Source: Pseudomonadota bacterium
GTDB taxonomy: Bacteria; Pseudomonadota; Gammaproteobacteria; Steroidobacterales; Steroidobacteraceae
DNA: 14,062 bases
Reading direction: 5' to 3'
Assembly: GCA_021780395.1 (NCBI GenBank)
Contig: JAJXYU010000218.1
Span: forward strand, 1-14,062
Shown: in pieces, positions 1 to 6,776 of the stretch
How the letters are laid out: each line of letters begins with the position of its first letter
How positions within the stretch are numbered: position 1 is the stretch's first letter
Notes under the pieces: generated by a model
What the model was told of the DNA's origin: nothing
The model's input: only the letters and a program-made list of their open reading frames with translations
Databases searched by the model: none
Made by a program: the position numbers and the translations under genes

Positions 1-284
1 GTGCCTGGGCGAGCCGCCAGAGCGAGCCGGTGGCGTCGCGCGCGGCGCTGATCGCCGAGGTGGCGTCGACCGCGCGACGCTTCGGGATCCCGTACGCCGG
101 CCCGGGCGCGCCCGAACCGGAGTCGATCACCGCCGACGTGCCCCGGCCGGAGCATTGGGGGGGATATCGCTTGCGGATCGAGGCCGTGGAACTCTGGGTC
201 GAAGGCGATTTCCGGATCCACGATCGCGCCCGCTGGACGCGATCCGCGGCGGGCGACTGGCGGGCGACCCGCCTGCAGCCCTGA
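1..284 (+). CDS. pdxH: Pyridoxamine/pyridoxine 5'-phosphate oxidase, C-terminal part (5' end outside window)
   Basis: PdxH is the FMN-dependent cytoplasmic oxidase that converts pyridoxamine 5'-phosphate or pyridoxine 5'-phosphate to pyridoxal 5'-phosphate. Only the last 93 codons are present; the frame is already open at base 3 and ends with TGA at 282-284. The visible part carries the family's C-terminal signatures in order: WASRQSEPV at the left edge, the segment PEHWGGYRLRIEAVELW, then the R-x-H-D-R motif in DFRIHDRARW, which contributes to substrate and FMN binding, and a short tail ending RLQP. The match to the E. coli C-terminus (WGGFRV..., RLHDR...) is close. It converges on the phosphatase gene, with 9 bases between the stops. 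Start codon, promoter and N-terminal FMN-binding region cannot be seen. The product bioA, further right, is a PLP enzyme, but no operon link exists. Confidence 0.93.
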   Translation, partial: AWASRQSEPVASRAALIAEVASTARRFGIPYAGPGAPEPESITADVPRPEHWGGYRLRIEAVELWVEGDFRIHDRARWTRSAAGDWRATRLQP

Positions 285-293
285 GTCCGCCAC

Positions 294-1067
294 TCACGGT
301 TCGGCGCGCAGGGCCCGCAACACCGCGTCGTGCAATCGTCCGTTGGTCGCGAGCACGGTGGTCGATGCCAGCGTGATCGGCCGGCCCTCGAGATCGGTGA
401 ACCGGCCGCCGGCTTCGGCGACGATCGCGGCCGCGGCCGCGATGTCGAGCACGTTCACGTCGCTCTCGATGACCGCGTCGATCTTGCCGGCGGCGAGCAG
501 GTGATAGTGGAGGAAATCCCCGTAGCCGCGGATCCGCGCGACCCGCGCGACCAGGCCGCCGTACGCGGACCAGCGATCGCCGCGCGCGAGCGTGCGTAGA
601 TTCCCCGCGGAGAGCGCCGCGTCGTCGATCACCGCGACGTCGCTCACCGAGAGCCGTTCGCCGTTCAGGTACGCGCCCCAGCCCCGCTCGGCGCACGCAA
701 GCTCTCCGTAGACCGGCGCGCTGGAGACCCCGAGCACGATCTGGCCGGCGCGCATCAGCGCGATCTGCGTGGAAAACATCGGATATTCGCGGATGAACGC
801 CTTGGTGCCGTCGATGGGGTCGACGAGCCACAGACTTTCGGCACCGGTCTCGCTGCCGCCCGTCTCCTCGCCGAGGAATCCGTGGCCCGGAAACCGTGCC
901 GCGAGGATCTCGCGGATCGCGACCTCACATCGCCAGTCGGCCTCGGTGACGGGCGATTTGTCCTCCTTCAGGCGGACGTCGAGGTTGCGCCGGTACAGCG
1001 CGCGCGCGATCTCGGCGGCGGCGGCCGCGGCGTCGAGCGCGGCCTGCAATTCGGGCGAAGGCTTCAT
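294..1067 (-). CDS. Inositol-monophosphatase-family phosphatase (HisN-like or CysQ-like)
   Basis: Predicted Mg2+-dependent, Li+-sensitive-type phosphatase of 257 residues. Metal-binding motifs are visible: GEET (E68), DPIDGT (D83, D86) and VLDIAAAAAIVAEAGG (D208). The last motif normally reads W-D-x-A-A/G; here Leu replaces Trp. The substrate is not fixed by these motifs. The segment GYGDFLHYHLLAAGKID and the spacing resemble histidinol-phosphatases of the HisN type, whereas WLVDPIDGTKAFI also resembles CysQ (3'-phosphoadenosine 5'-phosphate phosphatase). No his or cys genes are nearby to decide. I chose ATG at 1067 (MKPSPELQ) because the family begins about here. The open frame reaches 1127, but the extra 20 residues are Arg/Gly-rich and would overlap the divergent promoter. 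The ribosome site before 1067 is weak (GTGGG). It is divergent from the adenosyltransferase gene. Confidence 0.85.
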   Translation of the reverse strand: MKPSPELQAALDAAAAAAEIARALYRRNLDVRLKEDKSPVTEADWRCEVAIREILAARFPGHGFLGEETGGSETGAESLWLVDPIDGTKAFIREYPMFSTQIALMRAGQIVLGVSSAPVYGELACAERGWGAYLNGERLSVSDVAVIDDAALSAGNLRTLARGDRWSAYGGLVARVARIRGYGDFLHYHLLAAGKIDAVIESDVNVLDIAAAAAIVAEAGGRFTDLEGRPITLASTTVLATNGRLHDAVLRALRAEP

Positions 1068-1128
1068 CCCACGGTGCACTCCCCGGCGAGAACCGCACCG
1101 ACGACCGGTCGACCCGCCGGCGCTCACC

Positions 1129-1158
1129 TTGACAGAAATGGCGCCCGCCGCCTACCGT
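1129..1158 (+). promoter_or_regulatory. Sigma70-like promoter for the cobalamin adenosyltransferase gene
   Basis: A perfect -35 TTGACA at 1129-1134 is followed by an 18-base spacer and a -10-like TACCGT at 1153-1158 (T, A and final T conserved). Transcription would begin near 1165, giving a leader of about 25 bases before the ATG at 1191. That leader is too short for a cobalamin riboswitch and none is recognisable. The match is by eye; in such GC-rich DNA a perfect TTGACA in the right place is notable but unproven. Confidence 0.45.
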
Positions 1159-1190
1159 CCGAGCCCCGACCGCAACCCGCAGGCCACCCG

Positions 1191-1769
1191 ATGGGACACC
1201 GATTGAGCAAGATCTATACGCGCACGGGCGACGACGGCACGACGGCCTTGGGCGACGGCACCCGCGTTCCCAAGGACCATCCGCGCGTCGAAGCGTTCGG
1301 AACCGTCGACGAGGCGAACAGCGCGATCGGCGCGGTGCTCGCGGTCGCCGGGTTGCCGGACCCGCTCCGCGAGTGCCTGACGCGCGTGCAGCACGATCTG
1401 TTCGATCTCGGCGCCGAGCTCTGCATCCCCGGTCACCGGGTGATCGGTCCGGCCCAGATCGAGCGCCTGGAGCGCGATCTCGACGCGTTCAACGCGACCC
1501 TGCCGCCGCTGAAGGAGTTCATCCTGCCCGGGGGCGGTCCGGCGGCATCCGCCTGCCATCTCGCCCGCACGGTCTGCCGGCGCGCCGAGCGGCGCGCCTG
1601 GTCGCTCGCCGCCGCCGAGTCCGTGGCCGCCGAGGCGTTGATCTACCTGAATCGATTGTCCGATTTGCTGTTCGTGCTCGCGCGCGTCGCCGCGCGGGCC
1701 GAGAAAGGTGGCGAATCGCTGTGGCGCGGCACGACGGCCGGCGCGTCGAAAGATCAGCCGCGCGACTGA
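1191..1769 (+). CDS. Cob(I)alamin adenosyltransferase, PduO type
   Basis: This cytoplasmic enzyme transfers the adenosyl group of ATP to cob(I)alamin, making coenzyme B12. The 192-residue product has the usual PduO/MMAB length and motifs: the N-terminal ATP-binding segment KIYTRTGDDGTT (residues 7-18), RVEAFGTVDEANSAIG, the glycine-rich PGGGPAA, the arginine-rich active-site helix CRRAERR, and YLNRLSDLLFVLAR near the end. ATG at 1191 was chosen because MGHRLSKIYTRTGD is the classical N-terminus of bacterial members; no clear Shine-Dalgarno precedes it. The open frame continues upstream, but that part is a shadow of the divergent gene. It stands alone, with no corrinoid synthesis genes or B12-dependent enzyme in view, so it may serve corrinoid salvage or a B12-dependent mutase, reductase or ribonucleotide reductase elsewhere. 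Its 3' end overlaps the ampD stop by 16 bases. Confidence 0.93.
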   Translation: MGHRLSKIYTRTGDDGTTALGDGTRVPKDHPRVEAFGTVDEANSAIGAVLAVAGLPDPLRECLTRVQHDLFDLGAELCIPGHRVIGPAQIERLERDLDAFNATLPPLKEFILPGGGPAASACHLARTVCRRAERRAWSLAAAESVAAEALIYLNRLSDLLFVLARVAARAEKGGESLWRGTTAGASKDQPRD

Positions 1770-2368
1770 TCGGCGCGGAGGTTCCACGCGAGCCCGATCA
1801 GCCGCCGCGCGCGTGGCCAGTCGAACGCTGGTCCGGGATCCGTCTTGCGCCCGGGCGCGATCTCGCTGTGACCGACGATCCGCTCCGGCGACAGGCTCGG
1901 ATAGGCGGCGCACAGGGCCGCGATGACCTGCGCGAGCACGCGGTACTGGGCGTCTTCGTACGGGATACGATCGGCCCCTTCGAGCTCGATCCCGATCGAG
2001 AAGTCGTTGCATGCCTCGCGCCCGCGGTAGCAGGAGCGCCCCGCGTGCCACGCCCGCTCGGTGAACCGCACGTACTGGACCGCCTCGCCGCCGCGGCGGA
2101 TCAGCAGGTGCGCGGAGACCCGCAGGCCGCAGATCTCGGCGAAGTACGGGTGCTCTTCGCGGGGTAGCGTGTTCGTGAACAGCCGGTCGATCCACGGCCC
2201 GCCGAACGCGCCGGGCGGCAGGCTGATGCCGTGCACGACGATCAGATCGAGGGCCGCGCCGGCCGGACGCGCATCGCAATTGGGCGACCACAGTCCGCGC
2301 GCGCCGAGCAGCAGCCCGGCGCGTGCATCGACCTCATACGCGGGCAATCGCGGCGGCGTGCGTTCCAT
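1754..2368 (-). CDS. ampD: 1,6-anhydro-N-acetylmuramyl-L-alanine amidase
   Basis: AmpD is the cytoplasmic zinc amidase that cuts the stem peptide from anhydro-muropeptides during peptidoglycan recycling. In many gammaproteobacteria its loss raises the AmpR signal and induces AmpC beta-lactamase. The 204-residue product has the whole catalytic set: H46 (VVHGISLPP), H167 and D177 (GHSEIAPGRKTDPGPAFDW) as zinc ligands, K175 and E128 (IGIELEG) as catalytic residues. The substrate-site signature GGPWIDRLFTNT and RVSAHLLIRR are also present. The start at 2368 is set by AAGGAG five bases upstream and by agreement with E. coli AmpD length; the open frame to 2503 would swallow that ribosome site. It diverges from bioA across 43 bases. 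No ampE follows, since the next gene downstream is convergent. Confidence 0.96.
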   Translation of the reverse strand: MERTPPRLPAYEVDARAGLLLGARGLWSPNCDARPAGAALDLIVVHGISLPPGAFGGPWIDRLFTNTLPREEHPYFAEICGLRVSAHLLIRRGGEAVQYVRFTERAWHAGRSCYRGREACNDFSIGIELEGADRIPYEDAQYRVLAQVIAALCAAYPSLSPERIVGHSEIAPGRKTDPGPAFDWPRARRLIGLAWNLRADQSRG

Positions 2369-2373
2369 CCCGT

Positions 2374-2379
2374 CTCCTT
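2374..2379 (-). promoter_or_regulatory. Ribosome binding site of ampD
   Basis: On the minus strand the sequence AAGGAG lies five bases before the ATG at 2368. It is the clearest Shine-Dalgarno in the window and decides this start against two in-frame upstream ATGs. Confidence 0.8.
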
Positions 2380-2411
2380 CGGGACCAGCATATGCGAAAA
2401 TCCCTCGCATC

Positions 2412-3797
2412 ATGAACCCGCGCCGTCCCGATCCGCCCGCGCCCGGCGCGACCGACCCCGGACTGGTTGCCCGCGACCTGCGTGTCCTGTGGCATCCGTG
2501 CACCCAGATGAAGGATCACGAATCGTTGCCGCCGATCGCGATCCGGCGCGGCGAAGGGGTGTGGCTCGAGGATTTCGACGGCAACCGCTATCTCGACGCG
2601 GTGAGTTCCTGGTGGGTGAACCTGTTCGGACATGCGAACCCGCGCATCGCCGCGGCCGTCGCGCGGCAGGCGCAGACGCTGGAACACGTGATCTTCGCGG
2701 GGATGACCCACGAGCCCGCGATCCGCGTCGCCGAACGCCTGGTGGCGCTCGCACCGCCGGGGCTCGGGCGCTGCTTCTTCGCGGACAACGGGTCGGCCGC
2801 GGTCGAGGTCGCGCTCAAGATGAGCTTTCACTATTGGCACAACCGCGGCAACACGCGCAAGACCCGGTTCGTCGCGCTCGAGAACGGCTATCACGGCGAG
2901 ACGCTCGGCGCGCTCGCGGTCGGCGACGTCGACCTGTACAAATCGCTCTATCGGCCGATGTTGATGGACGTGATCATGGCGCCGTCGCCGGACTGCCATG
3001 CAAGGGATCCCGGGGAATCCTGGGAGAGCCATTCGCTGCGTCGTTTCGAGTCGATGGAACGGATCCTCGAGCGGCACGCCGACGAGGTCGCCGCGGTGAT
3101 CGTCGAACCGCTGGTGCAATGCGCCGGCGGGATGCGGATGTATCACCCGGCCTATCTTTCGCGACTGCGCGAGGCCTGCGATCGCTTCCGCGTCCACCTG
3201 ATCGCGGACGAGATCGCGGTCGGATTCGGACGCACCGGCACGATGTTCGCTTGCGAGCAGGCGGGAATCACGCCGGATTTCCTGTGCCTGTCGAAAGGGC
3301 TCACCGGCGGCTTCCTGCCGATGTCCGTCGTGATGACCCACGAGGAGGTCTACGACGCGTTCTACGACGAATACACGTCGCAGCGCGCATTCCTGCATTC
3401 CCACAGCTACACCGGCAATCCGCTTGCGTGCAGCGCGGCGCTCGCGACGCTCGACCTGTTCGCCGAGACGGACGTGTTGGGATCGAATCGGACGAAGGCC
3501 GCCCGGCTCGGACGGCGCGCGCGGGAGCTCGAGGCGCATCCGCACGTCGCCGAGGTCCGGCAATGCGGGATGATCGTCGCGATCGAGATGGTGAAGTCCA
3601 AAGCGACCCGCGAACCCTATCCATGGCAGGAACGGCGGGGGCTGCGCGTCTATCGGCACGCGCTTTCCCGCGGCGTGCTCTTGCGCCCGCTCGGCAACGT
3701 GATCTATTTCCTGCCGCCCTACGTGATCGACGAGGCCGGCATCGACTTGATCACGAGCGTCGCCGCCGAGGGCATCGAACTCGCAACGTGCGACTGA
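2412..3797 (+). CDS. bioA: Adenosylmethionine-8-amino-7-oxononanoate aminotransferase
   Basis: BioA is a PLP enzyme of biotin synthesis: it moves the amino group of S-adenosylmethionine onto 7-keto-8-aminopelargonate, giving 7,8-diaminopelargonate. The 461-residue product has the BioA hallmarks: WHPCTQMKDHE near the N-terminus, SSWWVNLFGH with the paired Trp of the substrate pocket, NGYHGETLGA with the PLP-stacking Tyr (Y160), IADEIAVGFGRTG with the cofactor-binding Asp (D266), and LSKGLTGGFLP with Lys295 forming the Schiff base. D266 and K295 keep the spacing of E. coli D245 and K274. ATG at 2412 was chosen because it lies just right of the ampD start and matches family length; the open frame leftward is an antisense shadow of ampD. 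No strong ribosome site is seen. The other bio genes are not in the window. Its end overlaps rsmE by 10 bases. Confidence 0.96.
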   Translation: MNPRRPDPPAPGATDPGLVARDLRVLWHPCTQMKDHESLPPIAIRRGEGVWLEDFDGNRYLDAVSSWWVNLFGHANPRIAAAVARQAQTLEHVIFAGMTHEPAIRVAERLVALAPPGLGRCFFADNGSAAVEVALKMSFHYWHNRGNTRKTRFVALENGYHGETLGALAVGDVDLYKSLYRPMLMDVIMAPSPDCHARDPGESWESHSLRRFESMERILERHADEVAAVIVEPLVQCAGGMRMYHPAYLSRLREACDRFRVHLIADEIAVGFGRTGTMFACEQAGITPDFLCLSKGLTGGFLPMSVVMTHEEVYDAFYDEYTSQRAFLHSHSYTGNPLACSAALATLDLFAETDVLGSNRTKAARLGRRARELEAHPHVAEVRQCGMIVAIEMVKSKATREPYPWQERRGLRVYRHALSRGVLLRPLGNVIYFLPPYVIDEAGIDLITSVAAEGIELATCD

Positions 3798-4573
3798 CCC
3801 GTCTGTACGTCGACGGGCCGCTCGCGTCGGGCGACCTGCTGCAGCTGCCCGCGACGGCCGCCGCACACGTCGCGCGCGTGCTGCGCGCGCGTGACGGGGA
3901 TCCGGTCGTGCTCTTCAACGGCGATGGCCGTGAATACGAATCGCGGATCGAGACCGTCCGCGGCACACGCGTCGCGGTCGCGATCGGCGCCGCGCGCACC
4001 GTCGACAGGGAATCGCCGGTCGCGCTCACGCTGATGCAATGCCTGCCGCGCGGCGATCGGATGGATTGGATCGTGCAGAAGGCGACCGAGCTCGGCGTCA
4101 CCCGCATCGTGCCCTTGGTCAGCCGCCGCAGCGTGGTCAAGATCACCGCGGGGCAGGCCGACGCCAAGACGGCGCACTGGCGCGCGATCGCGGTGGCCGC
4201 CTGCGAGCAGTCCGGCCGCAACCGGATGCCGACGATCGACGCACCGCGAAGCCTCGACGAGCACCTCGGCGCGATCGGATCCGCGGGCACGCGGTTGGTG
4301 TTCGATCCGGACGCCGTGCCGTACGCTGCGGACGTCGCGTGGGAGCATGCGACGGCGCCGATCGCGATCGACTTCGCGGTCGGACCGGAAGGAGGATTCG
4401 ATCCGCGGGAGCTCGACGGCCTGCGCATCGCCGGCTTTCGGGGCGTGCGCCTCGGGCCGCGGGTCCTGCGCACCGAGACCGCCGCGATCGCGGCGCTGGT
4501 GTGGCTGCAAACGCGCTTCGGCGACCTGCGCGATGCCGGGCCGGCTGGCCCCGCCGCCCGGGATCCGCGCTGA
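3788..4573 (+). CDS. rsmE: 16S rRNA (uracil(1498)-N(3))-methyltransferase
   Basis: RsmE uses S-adenosylmethionine to methylate N3 of U1498 in the decoding region of 16S rRNA, acting on the assembled 30S subunit. The 261-residue product begins MRLTRLYVDG, has an N-terminal PUA-like RNA-binding part (about residues 1-75), then the SPOUT fold: QKATELGVTRIVPL (98-110), ACEQSGRNRMPTI (138-149), AVGPEGGF (197-204) and LGPRVLRTETA (222-232). The last two form the SAM-binding trefoil knot. The length is slightly above that of E. coli RsmE because of an Ala/Pro/Gly-rich tail after residue 245. The start is GTG at 3788, inside the last codons of bioA, with a 10-base overlap. Translational coupling to bioA is likely. 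It converges on the channel gene with a 6-base gap. Confidence 0.94.
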   Translation: MRLTRLYVDGPLASGDLLQLPATAAAHVARVLRARDGDPVVLFNGDGREYESRIETVRGTRVAVAIGAARTVDRESPVALTLMQCLPRGDRMDWIVQKATELGVTRIVPLVSRRSVVKITAGQADAKTAHWRAIAVAACEQSGRNRMPTIDAPRSLDEHLGAIGSAGTRLVFDPDAVPYAADVAWEHATAPIAIDFAVGPEGGFDPRELDGLRIAGFRGVRLGPRVLRTETAAIAALVWLQTRFGDLRDAGPAGPAARDPR

Positions 4574-4579
4574 GGGCGC

Positions 4580-5983
4580 TCAGGCGGACGGCGCCGTCTC
4601 GGCGCGGATCAGTGGCAGGCTGCGCGGATGCGCGCGCTGGATGAAGTCGATGAACTGCTCGCGGATCTGGCAGCGCAGATCCCAGGACCTCGACGAATCG
4701 GCGGCGGTCGCGAGCACGCGCAACTGCATCGAGCGCTCGTTCGCGTCGGTGACTTGCAGGCCCCAGAAGCGTCCGTCCCAGAGCGGATTGTCCTCGATGA
4801 TCCCCTTCAGCGCCTCGCGGCCGCGCTCCACCGGAAACGAATAGTCGACCCAGACGTACACCGAGCCGAGCAGCGCCGAGGAACTGCGCGTCCAGTTCTG
4901 GAACGGTTTCTCGATGAAGTAGCCGAGCGGAACGACCAGCCGTCGATCGTCCCAGATCCGCACCACGACGTAGGAGAGCGTGATCTCCTCGATCCGGCCC
5001 CACTCGCCTTCGACGACCACGACGTCGTCCTGCCGCATCGGCTGCGTCAGCGCGATCTGGATCCCGGCGAACAGGTTCGAGAGCGGCTTCTGCGCCGCGA
5101 TACCGGCGACGATGCCGACGATCCCGGCCGAGGCGAGCAGGCTCGTGCCGAATTCCCGCACCGTCGAGAACAGCATCAACACCGAGGCCGCCGCGAACAC
5201 GCCGACCGCGACGCGGATCGTCCGCCCGATCACGTGCACCTGCGTGTAGACCTTGCGCGCGCGCAGGTTGTCCGTCGCACCGAGATCGAAGCGCGCGAGC
5301 AGCGTCCGTTCCGCGACACCGATCGCCTCGAAAAACGCCCACGCGACCGCCACGATGAGCAGCAGGCTCGTGCCCGTCGCGACGAGACCAGAGAATCTCG
5401 CCGGCAGGCCGAGGATCGGCAATCCGAAGATCACACCGAGCACCGGCACGACGATCCGCAGGCTGCGGCCGACCAGCATCGCGATCACGTCGTCGACGCG
5501 ACTCTTGGTCTTCGCGGCCCAGAGCCCGAGCCATCGATCGAGCACGCGGGTGCCGCGCTGCGCGCCCCACACGAGCGCCGCGAACAAACCCAACGCGAGC
5601 AGCCGGTCCGCGATCCCGCGCAGCGACGGTCCGGCTGCGCCCGGCACGCGAGCCACGAGCGCGATCAGCGCGCAATAGGTCCCGGCAATCCAGATCGCGA
5701 GGATGAGCGGCTTACGCACCGCGGTGACGACGTGACCGCCCAGGCCCGACGCCTCGCCGCGGCGACCGTCGCGCAGCGCAGCCCAGACGATCCCGGTCGC
5801 GGCGAGAGCGGCGAGCAGGAACGCCGCCGCGACCCCGAGATCCGCCGCGCTCAGCGCGCCGAGCACCGGTCGGCCGGCGTTCGGGCCGATCAGCCGCGCG
5901 ATCCCATCGCGTGCGACCCCGGCGAGCATCGCCGAAAATCCGGCGAATGGCCCAGGACCCAGGGGAGCGGGTTGTCCGGTCAT
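4580..5983 (-). CDS. MscS-family mechanosensitive ion channel
   Basis: Predicted inner-membrane channel that opens under membrane tension and releases solutes on osmotic downshock. The 467-residue product is longer than E. coli MscS (286 residues). Hydrophobic segments lie near residues 48-70, 91-111, 125-142, 175-195, 200-222 and 255-275, followed by the pore-lining helix TSLLASAGIVGIVAGIAAQ (280-298). Next comes the MscS beta domain, with QDDVVVVEGEWGRIEEITL and RRLVVPLGYF, and a cytoplasmic C-terminal domain to 467. Such large multi-TM members resemble the YnaI/YbdG group in layout, but I cannot assign one. ATG at 5983 was chosen for the GAGGA six bases upstream; an in-frame start at 6025 is possible. 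It is transcribed alone, tail to tail with rsmE, from the promoter proposed at 6104-6133. Confidence 0.9.
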   Translation of the reverse strand: MTGQPAPLGPGPFAGFSAMLAGVARDGIARLIGPNAGRPVLGALSAADLGVAAAFLLAALAATGIVWAALRDGRRGEASGLGGHVVTAVRKPLILAIWIAGTYCALIALVARVPGAAGPSLRGIADRLLALGLFAALVWGAQRGTRVLDRWLGLWAAKTKSRVDDVIAMLVGRSLRIVVPVLGVIFGLPILGLPARFSGLVATGTSLLLIVAVAWAFFEAIGVAERTLLARFDLGATDNLRARKVYTQVHVIGRTIRVAVGVFAAASVLMLFSTVREFGTSLLASAGIVGIVAGIAAQKPLSNLFAGIQIALTQPMRQDDVVVVEGEWGRIEEITLSYVVVRIWDDRRLVVPLGYFIEKPFQNWTRSSSALLGSVYVWVDYSFPVERGREALKGIIEDNPLWDGRFWGLQVTDANERSMQLRVLATAADSSRSWDLRCQIREQFIDFIQRAHPRSLPLIRAETAPSA

Positions 5984-5989
5984 GATCGA

Positions 5990-5994
5990 TCCTC
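5990..5994 (-). promoter_or_regulatory. Ribosome binding site of the MscS-family gene
   Basis: On the minus strand GAGGA lies six bases before the ATG at 5983, favouring this start over the upstream in-frame one at 6025. Confidence 0.6.
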
Positions 5995-6040
5995 GGGCGG
6001 TGAGCCGGGGAACGCGTCGCGACACCGGGTGGCGGCTTCG

Positions 6041-6067
6041 GCCGGGCTGCGTGCGCAGCGGGCCGGC
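6041..6067. repeat. Inverted repeat, strong hairpin in the leader of the MscS-family gene
   Basis: GCCGG-GCTGC (6041-6050), a GTGC loop (6051-6054), then GCAGC (6055-6059), a three-base bulge GGG and CCGGC (6063-6067): ten GC-rich pairs. No run of T follows on either strand, so it is not a classical intrinsic terminator. It lies about 60 bases upstream of the channel start and 70 bases past the cupin stop. It could be a leader structure, a weak 3'-end structure of the Chp operon transcript, or a binding site. Confidence 0.4.
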
Positions 6068-6103
6068 AAATCCGTGCGATCAAATGCCGACGGTTCCGGC
6101 CTT

Positions 6104-6133
6104 ACCTTAGCGAAATCGCATCCCCGCGGTCAA
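6104..6133 (-). promoter_or_regulatory. Sigma70-like promoter for the MscS-family gene
   Basis: On the minus strand TTGACC (6133-6128, five of six to consensus), an 18-base spacer and TAAGGT (6109-6104; T, A and final T conserved). Transcription would start near 6097 and give a leader of about 115 bases containing the hairpin at 6041-6067. It sits just after the stop of the cupin gene (6140), so the channel gene would not depend on Chp operon read-through. The match is by eye. Confidence 0.4.
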
Positions 6134-6139
6134 ACCACC

Positions 6140-6772
6140 TCAGCCGGCCGCGGCTCCTTCCTGAACGAGCCACGCGCTGTGATCGAGTCCCTCGCCGCGC
6201 CATAGGTAGAGCGCGAGCAGTGGCTCTCGCGCGGTGCGCATCGCGTGAATCACGCCGCTCTCGTGCAACACCGCGCTGCCCGGCGGGCGCGCGGTCCACG
6301 GCTCGCGCCCCCGTTGCCATTCAGCCGTGCCGGCAAGTGGCAGGTAGATCTCCTCGGCCGGATGGCGATGACCCGGGTAGTGGGTCTCGGGACCGAGCAG
6401 CAGCAATCCCCCCGACAAGCGCGAGGATCGGACCGGCGCGGCGGGACCGAGGAACTCGGTCCATGCGTAGTTCGCGAGGAATCGGGCGCCGACCTGCGCC
6501 TTCGAGTAGGTCTGACACCAGCGCAGATCCGGCATCACTCGCGCGAGCGCCGCCGCAAGACGTCGGTCGAGCCGGCGGGTGCGCGCCAGCGCCTGCGGCA
6601 GCAAGCGCAGGGCCCGCAACGGGCGTCCGTGACGACGCCCTCGCGGCGCGGACGCGGACGTCCTTCGGGGCCATGCGTCGAGGAAGCGCTCGAGTTCCGG
6701 CGCGCCCAGTCCGACGAGGTGCGCGCGAACCGCGCGCAGCAACGCGAACAGATCCGCCGTCCGCTCGTCCAC
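6140..6772 (-). CDS. Cupin protein of the DMSP lyase-like family
   Basis: A 210-residue protein whose second half is a single cupin barrel. Motif 1 is GPETHYPGHRHPAEEIY: H135, H137, E141 and Y143 stand at relative positions 0, +2, +6 and +8, exactly as the metal ligands H56, H58, E62 and catalytic Y64 of DddK. Motif 2 supplies the last ligand, H176 (SGVIHAMRT). LPLAGTAEW and PLLALYLWRG also fit the cupin DMSP lyase/lyase-like superfamily, whose enzymes split dimethylsulfoniopropionate into acrylate and dimethyl sulfide. Residues 1-85 are an Arg-rich, helical-looking region without signal peptide. Whether the substrate is DMSP is unknown; many lyase-like relatives have unproven activity. The start is GTG at 6772, the only common start codon after the upstream in-frame stop. 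It has no good ribosome site and lies 4 bases after the chpC stop, so coupling to chpC is likely. It is the last gene of the pilJ-chpA-chpC operon in this window. Confidence 0.78.
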   Translation of the reverse strand: MDERTADLFALLRAVRAHLVGLGAPELERFLDAWPRRTSASAPRGRRHGRPLRALRLLPQALARTRRLDRRLAAALARVMPDLRWCQTYSKAQVGARFLANYAWTEFLGPAAPVRSSRLSGGLLLLGPETHYPGHRHPAEEIYLPLAGTAEWQRGREPWTARPPGSAVLHESGVIHAMRTAREPLLALYLWRGEGLDHSAWLVQEGAAAG

Positions 6773-6776
6773 GCGA

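Noticed and set aside
1068..1127. Longer N-terminus (20 residues) of the phosphatase
   Set aside because: The extra part is Arg/Gly-rich, has no family counterpart and runs up to the proposed divergent promoter.
1068..1190. Cobalamin riboswitch in front of the adenosyltransferase gene
   Set aside because: The region is only 123 bases, the predicted leader about 25 bases, and no B12-box-like sequence is visible.
2387..2416. Possible minus-strand promoter for ampD (TATGCT with a weak TTCATG upstream)
   Set aside because: The -10 fits four of six bases but the -35 fits only three and lies in the bioA start. The gap is only 43 bases, so chance matches cannot be excluded. No convincing plus-strand promoter for bioA was found there either.
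2334..3866. Minus-strand open frame of 510 codons opposite bioA
   Set aside because: It covers bioA, whose motifs are unmistakable; the antisense product has no recognisable features.
6041..6067. Intrinsic terminator of the Chp operon
   Set aside because: The stem is strong but no T-run follows on either strand and a three-base bulge interrupts it, so it is listed only as an inverted repeat.
4628..6205. Plus-strand open frame of 525 codons opposite the MscS-family gene
   Set aside because: The translation is a highly charged Arg/Asp/Glu/His composition without domains, while the opposite strand has clear membrane helices and the MscS signature.
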